Made by a program: the position numbers and the translations under genes
From: Nitrospirota bacterium
Lineage (GTDB): Bacteria > Nitrospirota > 9FT-COMBO-42-15 > HDB-SIOI813
NCBI GenBank assembly: GCA_016234155.1
Contig: JACRGZ010000191.1
Coordinates: 1 to 17,112, forward strand
Direction: 5' to 3'
Length of the DNA stretch: 17,112 nucleotides
Shown: piece by piece, positions 12,379 to 17,112 of the stretch
How positions within the stretch are numbered: the stretch's first letter is position 1
Layout: every line of letters starts with the position of its first letter
Notes under the pieces: generated by a model
What the model saw: the letters and a program-made list of their open reading frames with translations, nothing else
Database searches by the model: none
What the model was told of the DNA's origin: nothing

Positions 12379-15300
12379 ATGCCAAAAGCAGAGGATAGGA
12401 ATTGGGAGAGATTATACAGCCTGTTTGAGAAACCCAAGGAAGCTGTATCCTTTGATGCTATAAGAATACGCATTGCATCCCTGGAAAAGATCAGATCATG
12501 GTCTCACGGTGAGGTCAAAAAGCCTGAGACCATAAATTATCGTTCCTTCAAGCCTGAGAGGGACGGCTTATTTTGTGCCAAGATTTTTGGTCCTACAAAA
12601 GACTGGGAGTGTAACTGTGGGAAATACAAGAGGATGAAACACCGCGGGATAGTATGTGATAAATGCGGCGTGGAAGTTATACAGTCCAAGGTTAGGCGTG
12701 AGAGAATGGGGCATATAGAACTTGCCGCTCCTGTTGCACATATCTGGTTTCTCAAGGGCCTTCCAAGCAGAATAGGGAATCTCCTCGATATGACCCTGAG
12801 GCAATTGGAGAAGGTGCTTTATTTCGAAAGCTATGTGGTAGTAAATCCTGCTAATACATCGCATAAAGAAAAAGACCTGTTATCAGAAGATGAATACAGA
12901 AGGCTTGTCCAGCAGCATGGCGCTTCTTTTAAGGCAGACACCGGAGCAGAGGCTATCAAAGAACTTCTCCTGAAGATAAACCTTGAGCAGCTTTATAATG
13001 ATGTGAAAACCAGGATAGAAGATGCCGTCAGCGTAGCGGTCAAAAAGAAACTGAGTAAACGGTTGAAGATTATTGACTCTTTCAGAAAGTCCGGGAATAA
13101 GCCGGAATGGATGATAATGGACGTTATCCCCGTTATACCTCCGGAGCTTAGACCATTGGTTCCTCTCGATGGCGGCAGATTTGCCACATCAGATCTGAAC
13201 GACCTGTATCGTCGGGTAATAAACAGGAATAACAGATTGAAAAAACTTATGGAATTAAAGGCCCCTGGAGTTATCATCCGTAACGAAAAGAGGATGCTTC
13301 AGGAGTCGGTGGATGCGCTGTTTGATAACGGGCGAAGGGGAAGAGTTATACGGGGACCAAACAAAAGACCGTTGAAGTCATTAAGTGATATGCTTAAGGG
13401 AAAACAGGGGAGGTTCAGACAAAATCTACTTGGTAAAAGAGTGGATTATTCAGGCAGGTCTGTTATTGTGGTAGGTCCGGAGCTAAAACTGCATCAATGC
13501 GGACTCCCGAAGAAGATGGCATTAGAGTTATTTAAGCCATTCATATTCTATAGACTCGAAGAGAAAGGTTACGCCACTACGATTAAAAGCGCTAAAAAGA
13601 TGGTGGAAAAAGAAAGACCTGAGGTATGGGATATCTTAGAGGAGGTGACAAAAGAGCATCCGGTGCTCCTGAACAGGGCGCCTACTCTCCACCGGCTCGG
13701 TATACAGGCATTTGACCCTGTCCTGATCGAAGGTAAGGCTATAAAGCTCCATCCCCTGGTATGTATGGCCTTTAATGCTGACTTTGACGGTGACCAGATG
13801 GCCGTGCATGTGCCGCTTTCCGTAGAGGCGCAGATAGAGGCGAGGGCATTGATGCTTTCCGTGAATAATGTCCTGTCTCCCGCCCATGGCGCGCCTATAC
13901 TTATCCCGACTCAGGATATAGTATTGGGCTGTTATTATTTGACGATAGAACGCGCCGGCGCTAAGGGGGAGGGTAAGGTGTTCTCATCTCCCATTGAAGT
14001 AAGCGTGGCCTACGATGCAGGAGTGGTGGAAGAGCATGCAAAGATCAAGGTAAGGGTCAACGGTGAGCTTGTGGGCACAACTGTCGGAAGGGTATTGTTG
14101 AGTGATATATTACCTGCCAGTATGCCATTTTCACTTGTCAATAAGGTAATGAATAAAAAGGAGCTTACAAGACTTATTGACAGGAGTTACAGAGAGGCCG
14201 GCCACCGGGAAACAGTAATCTTCCTGGATAAAGTAAAAGAGATAGGCTTTAAGTTTGCCACCAAATCAGGACTCTCTATCTGTATTGATGATATGCATAT
14301 ACCTTCCAGGAAAGCTGAACTTATTGATAAGGCAAGCAAAGAGATTTTAGAGGTGGAGCAGCAATATTCGGAAGGCTTAATAACAAAGGGGGAGAGATAT
14401 AATAAGGTTATAGATATATGGGCGCATGTAACAGAAATGGTGGCAGTCGAGATGATGAGGGAATTAGGGGGGAGTGAAGAGAAACGGGCATTTAACTCTA
14501 TATTTATGATGGCAGACTCCGGTGCAAGAGGGAGCACTCAGCAGATAAGACAGCTTGGTGGTATGAGAGGGCTGATGGCGAAACCATCAGGCGAGATTAT
14601 TGAGACTCCTATTACTGCAAACTTCCGTGAAGGCCTGACAGTGCTGCAGTATTTTATCTCAACCCATGGGGCAAGAAAGGGACTTGCTGATACGGCGCTG
14701 AAGACCGCCAATTCAGGTTATCTTACGAGAAGGTTAGTTGACGTCGCACAGGATGCCATTATTACAGAGAATAACTGTCAGAGCCAGGATGGGATCTATG
14801 TAAGTTCACTTGTAGAAGGCGGTGAGATCATAGAGCCGTTGGAAGAGAGGATACTTGGAAGGATCGCTGTTGAAGACATCAGGGACCCCATCACTAACGA
14901 TGTGATCGTTCCTGCCGGTGAGGAGATCGATGAAGAAAAGGTAGAGACGATAATAGATGCCGGCATAGACAAGGTATTAATCCGTTCTGTTCTTACATGC
15001 CAGTCACGGAGAGGGGTGTGTATAAAGTGCTATGGAAGGGACCTTGCAAGAGGGACGCTTATTGATATAGGTGAGGCCGTTGGAATCGTTGCAGCTCAGT
15101 CTATCGGGGAGCCCGGCACGCAGCTTACCATGAGGACCTTCCACATTGGTGGTACAGCGAGTAAGGTAGTGGAGCAGACAGTCCTTGAGGCAAAGAATGC
15201 AGGATTGCTCAAACATGTAAACCTCAACACGGTTAAAAACAAAGAGGGCGATTGGGTGGCAATGAACAGGAACGGAAAGGTCATCATCTGTGATAATGAA

Positions 15301-16479
15301 GGGAGAGAGAAAGAGAAATATTCAGTAGTATACGGGGCAAGATTAAAGGTTTCTGATGGTCAGAAGGTCAAAGCCGGACAAAAGCTTGTGGAGTGGGATC
15401 CCCACTCTATGCCCATACTTACTGAGGCCGGTGGAAAGGTGGCCTTTGGCGACATTGTGGAAGGCGTTACAATGAAAGAGGATGTGGATGAGGTTACCGG
15501 ACTTTCAAGGAAGGTCATTGTGGATTTCCAGGGGACAACTCTGAGGCCAAGGATTTCCATCAAAGATGAAGCTAATAAGACGGTTAAAATACCGGGTACA
15601 AATACTGTGGCCAGATATTTACTCCCGACAGGCGCCCATATAGTCGTTGAGAAGGGGAATAGCGTATATCAGGGAGATGTGCTGGCAAAGATACCAAGAG
15701 AGATTACAAAGACCAAGGATATTACAGGCGGTCTGCCGAGAGTGGCTGAACTATTTGAGACGAGGAAACCCAAGGAGCAGGCTGTTATAAGCGAGATAGA
15801 CGGTGTTATCGAGTTTGGTGGTTTTGTAAAAGGAATGAGAAGGGTCATTGTCAAGAATGAGGCATCTGATATAAAAGAATATTACATCCCGAAAGGGAAA
15901 CATATAAATGTCCATGAAGGTGACTGGGTTATGGCAGGAGAGCCTTTAATGGACGGTTCCGCCAATCCTCATGATATACTGAGCATACTTGGCCCGAAAG
16001 AATTGCAGAAGTATCTTGTAGACGAGATCCAGCAGGTCTATCGTCTGCAGGGTGTGACGATAAACGATAAACATATAGAGGTAATAGTCAGACAGATGTT
16101 GAAGAAGGTGAAGATAGAGGACCCCGGTGATACTCACTTTCTGATCGGCGGCCAGGTTGATAAATTTATTTTTGAGGAAGAGAATGAAAAGGTGGTAAAT
16201 GGAGGAGGAAAGCCGGCTATAGGAATGCCTGTCCTTATGGGGATCACAAAAGCAGCGTTAACGACTGATAGTTTCATATCAGCGGCCTCTTTCCAGGAGA
16301 CTACCAGGGTCTTGACAGAGGCGGCTGTCAGCGGTAGAGTAGACGAACTTCTTGGGCTCAAGGAAAACGTAATTGTTGGAAGGCTTATTCCTGCAGGTTC
16401 CGGGCTGCAGTTTTACAGAGAGACATTTTTGAAAGGAGTAAAAATTAAGGTGGCTGAAGTTTCTGCAGAGGATGCGTGA
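12379..16479 (+). CDS. rpoC: DNA-directed RNA polymerase subunit beta'
   Basis: RpoC carries the catalytic magnesium site. The 1366-residue product shows the N-terminal zinc site (Cys78, Cys80, Cys93, Cys96), the LLGKRVDYSGRSVIVVGPELKL switch region, the active-site loop NADFDGDQMAVH (466-477, three Asp present), the bridge helix after MADSGARGSTQQIRQLGGMRGLMAKP, the second zinc site (Cys800, Cys874, Cys881, Cys884) and the trigger loop opening QLTMRTFHIGG (915-925). Close to 190 residues separate this from the second trigger-loop part (GGLPRVAELFE, about 1117), which fits the SI3 insert of proteobacteria-like polymerases. ATG 12379 follows GGGAGG (12369-12374). The gene lies downstream of rpoB and upstream of a new promoter for rpsL. 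Confidence 0.98.
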   Translation: MPKAEDRNWERLYSLFEKPKEAVSFDAIRIRIASLEKIRSWSHGEVKKPETINYRSFKPERDGLFCAKIFGPTKDWECNCGKYKRMKHRGIVCDKCGVEVIQSKVRRERMGHIELAAPVAHIWFLKGLPSRIGNLLDMTLRQLEKVLYFESYVVVNPANTSHKEKDLLSEDEYRRLVQQHGASFKADTGAEAIKELLLKINLEQLYNDVKTRIEDAVSVAVKKKLSKRLKIIDSFRKSGNKPEWMIMDVIPVIPPELRPLVPLDGGRFATSDLNDLYRRVINRNNRLKKLMELKAPGVIIRNEKRMLQESVDALFDNGRRGRVIRGPNKRPLKSLSDMLKGKQGRFRQNLLGKRVDYSGRSVIVVGPELKLHQCGLPKKMALELFKPFIFYRLEEKGYATTIKSAKKMVEKERPEVWDILEEVTKEHPVLLNRAPTLHRLGIQAFDPVLIEGKAIKLHPLVCMAFNADFDGDQMAVHVPLSVEAQIEARALMLSVNNVLSPAHGAPILIPTQDIVLGCYYLTIERAGAKGEGKVFSSPIEVSVAYDAGVVEEHAKIKVRVNGELVGTTVGRVLLSDILPASMPFSLVNKVMNKKELTRLIDRSYREAGHRETVIFLDKVKEIGFKFATKSGLSICIDDMHIPSRKAELIDKASKEILEVEQQYSEGLITKGERYNKVIDIWAHVTEMVAVEMMRELGGSEEKRAFNSIFMMADSGARGSTQQIRQLGGMRGLMAKPSGEIIETPITANFREGLTVLQYFISTHGARKGLADTALKTANSGYLTRRLVDVAQDAIITENNCQSQDGIYVSSLVEGGEIIEPLEERILGRIAVEDIRDPITNDVIVPAGEEIDEEKVETIIDAGIDKVLIRSVLTCQSRRGVCIKCYGRDLARGTLIDIGEAVGIVAAQSIGEPGTQLTMRTFHIGGTASKVVEQTVLEAKNAGLLKHVNLNTVKNKEGDWVAMNRNGKVIICDNEGREKEKYSVVYGARLKVSDGQKVKAGQKLVEWDPHSMPILTEAGGKVAFGDIVEGVTMKEDVDEVTGLSRKVIVDFQGTTLRPRISIKDEANKTVKIPGTNTVARYLLPTGAHIVVEKGNSVYQGDVLAKIPREITKTKDITGGLPRVAELFETRKPKEQAVISEIDGVIEFGGFVKGMRRVIVKNEASDIKEYYIPKGKHINVHEGDWVMAGEPLMDGSANPHDILSILGPKELQKYLVDEIQQVYRLQGVTINDKHIEVIVRQMLKKVKIEDPGDTHFLIGGQVDKFIFEEENEKVVNGGGKPAIGMPVLMGITKAALTTDSFISAASFQETTRVLTEAAVSGRVDELLGLKENVIVGRLIPAGSGLQFYRETFLKGVKIKVAEVSAEDA

Positions 16480-16522
16480 CCCACAAGAACTCCGCTGATA
16501 AGTTTTTAGATACCCTGCATAG

Positions 16523-16569
16523 AAAACTATTGACAAAAGATTTACTTTCAATTAAACTTCCATAGTTTT
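16523..16569 (+). repeat. Inverted repeat flanking the rpsL promoter
   Basis: AAAACTAT (16523-16530) and its exact complement ATAGTTTT (16562-16569) lie on either side of the promoter core, with 31 bp between them. They could be half-sites for a regulator or form a weak stem in DNA or RNA. Eight bases in an AT-rich region can also match by chance. Confidence 0.35.
16530..16558 (+). promoter_or_regulatory. Sigma70-type promoter upstream of rpsL
   Basis: A consensus -35 box TTGACA (16530-16535) is followed after a 17-bp spacer by TAAACT (16553-16558), four of six matches to TATAAT. The ATG-proximal region to the rpsL GTG is about 50 bp, a normal leader. This is the only gap in the window without a repeat hairpin that is longer than 100 bp, which fits a real promoter region serving rpsL-rpsG-fusA-tuf separately from rpoBC. 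Confidence 0.65.
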
Positions 16570-16611
16570 GGTAATAAATTTTTTGTTTGCCTGTTTTGTT
16601 AGGGAGAGATT

Positions 16612-16983
16612 GTGCCAACAATAAACCAGTTAGTCAGGAAGGGAAGGGCAAAGGTAAAAAGCAGGACAAAGAGTCCTGCGCTTAGAGGCAGCCCGCAAAA
16701 GCGGGGTGTATGCATCAGGGTTTATACTACAACCCCCAAAAAACCGAATTCGGCATTAAGAAAAGTTGCGAGAGTCCGCCTTACAAACGGCATGGAGGTT
16801 ACGGCATATATACCGGGCGAGGGGCACAATCTGCAGGAGCATTCGATTGTGCTTGTACGGGGCGGCAGGGTAAAGGATCTTCCGGGTGTCAGGTATCACA
16901 TAGTCCGCGGGACGCTGGATTCAGCGGGTGTACAGAACAGGAAGCGCAGCAGATCCAAATACGGGTCAAAAGAACCCAAATGA
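16612..16983 (+). CDS. rpsL: 30S ribosomal protein S12
   Basis: S12 sits at the decoding centre and controls translational accuracy. The 123-residue product begins MPTINQLVRKGR and carries the conserved TTTPKKPNSALRKVARVRLTNG (about 39-60), GEGHNLQEHS and GGRVKDLPGVRYHIVRG segments, ending SRSKYGSKEPK. The sites where streptomycin-resistance changes arise are wild type (Lys43/Lys44 and Lys88), and Asp89, which RimO modifies in many bacteria, is present. The start is GTG, with AGGGAGAG (16601-16608) close upstream. A promoter lies 54 bp before the start. The stop codon is also the first base of the octamer element before rpsG. Confidence 0.97.
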   Translation: MPTINQLVRKGRAKVKSRTKSPALRGSPQKRGVCIRVYTTTPKKPNSALRKVARVRLTNGMEVTAYIPGEGHNLQEHSIVLVRGGRVKDLPGVRYHIVRGTLDSAGVQNRKRSRSKYGSKEPK

Positions 16984-17112
16984 GTGAATGAGTGGATGAG
17001 TAGATGGGTTAGAATCTCATTTACCCATTTACTCATAATATAAGGAGATAGAGATGCCCAGGCATGGGGCGCTTCAACTTAGAGAAACGAAAGTTGATCT
17101 GAAGTACAATGA
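16972..17112. repeat. Terminal direct repeat, right copy (identical to 1-141)
   Basis: This is the second copy of the 141-bp overlap. It begins three codons before the rpsL stop and ends 59 bases into rpsG, cutting that gene in mid-frame. Joining the two ends restores one intact rpsL-rpsG junction. Confidence 0.95.
17054..17112 (+). CDS. rpsG: 30S ribosomal protein S7, first 19 codons (partial)
   Basis: This is the same sequence as 83-141, preceded by the same AAGGAG (17042-17047). It is cut by the end of the window and represents the same gene as the complete rpsG, not a second copy. Confidence 0.95.
   Translation, partial: MPRHGALQLRETKVDLKYN

Noticed and set aside
16480..16529. Intrinsic terminator after rpoC
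   Set aside because: No stable GC-rich stem followed by a T-run is visible. The T-rich stretches here and at 16577-16585 lack an adjacent stem.
1..17112. A circular plasmid or phage genome, suggested by matching ends
   Set aside because: There is no replication, partition, mobilisation, capsid or integrase gene. All content is core chromosomal translation and transcription machinery in its usual order.

Overview
This window carries the str/rif translation-transcription gene cluster of a bacterium, with every gene on the + strand. Written as a circle the order is rpsL, rpsG, fusA, tuf, rpmG, tRNA-Trp, secE, nusG, rplK, rplA, rplJ, rplL, rpoB, rpoC and back to rpsL. Base composition is moderate, ATA is a common isoleucine codon, RpoB (1329 aa) and RpoC (1366 aa) both carry the lineage inserts seen in proteobacteria-like polymerases, and the gaps are full of repeats. 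This points to a Gram-negative lineage of the Nitrospirota or deltaproteobacterial grade. That placement is an inference with low confidence.

The first 141 bases (1-141) are repeated exactly as the last 141 (16972-17112), so the window is one 16971-bp circle cut inside rpsG. It is not a plasmid: there is no replication, partition or mobilisation gene. The gene order is what lies between two tuf copies in many chromosomes (tufB-rpmG-trnW-secE-nusG-rplKAJL-rpoBC-rpsL-rpsG-fusA-tufA). The circle therefore most likely closes through a collapsed or recombined tuf pair, although a real tandem duplication or excised circle remains possible.

Layout: 1-12 end of rpsL; 83-553 rpsG; 667-2751 fusA; 2878-4077 tuf; 4149-4298 rpmG; 4428-4504 tRNA-Trp; 4520-4723 secE; 4740-5270 nusG; 5386-5814 rplK; 6136-6831 rplA; 6997-7536 rplJ; 7591-7989 rplL; 8276-12265 rpoB; 12379-16479 rpoC; a sigma70-like promoter at 16530-16558; 16612-16983 rpsL; 17054-17112 the repeated start of rpsG. 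The products make ribosomal proteins of both subunits, both main elongation factors, the SecE translocase subunit, the NusG elongation factor and the two large RNA polymerase subunits.

The unusual part is the gaps. Eight of them hold arrays of 7-bp or 8-bp words, and in seven of these the array is followed by its reverse complement, giving long imperfect hairpins that run from the stop codon of one gene almost to the ribosome-binding site of the next. The word differs from gap to gap but the architecture is the same. Two of these hairpins are split by copies of one 130-bp MITE-like element (19-bp terminal inverted repeats, 4-bp target duplications) in opposite orientations. A different nested hairpin lies before rplJ and may be an L10 leader.
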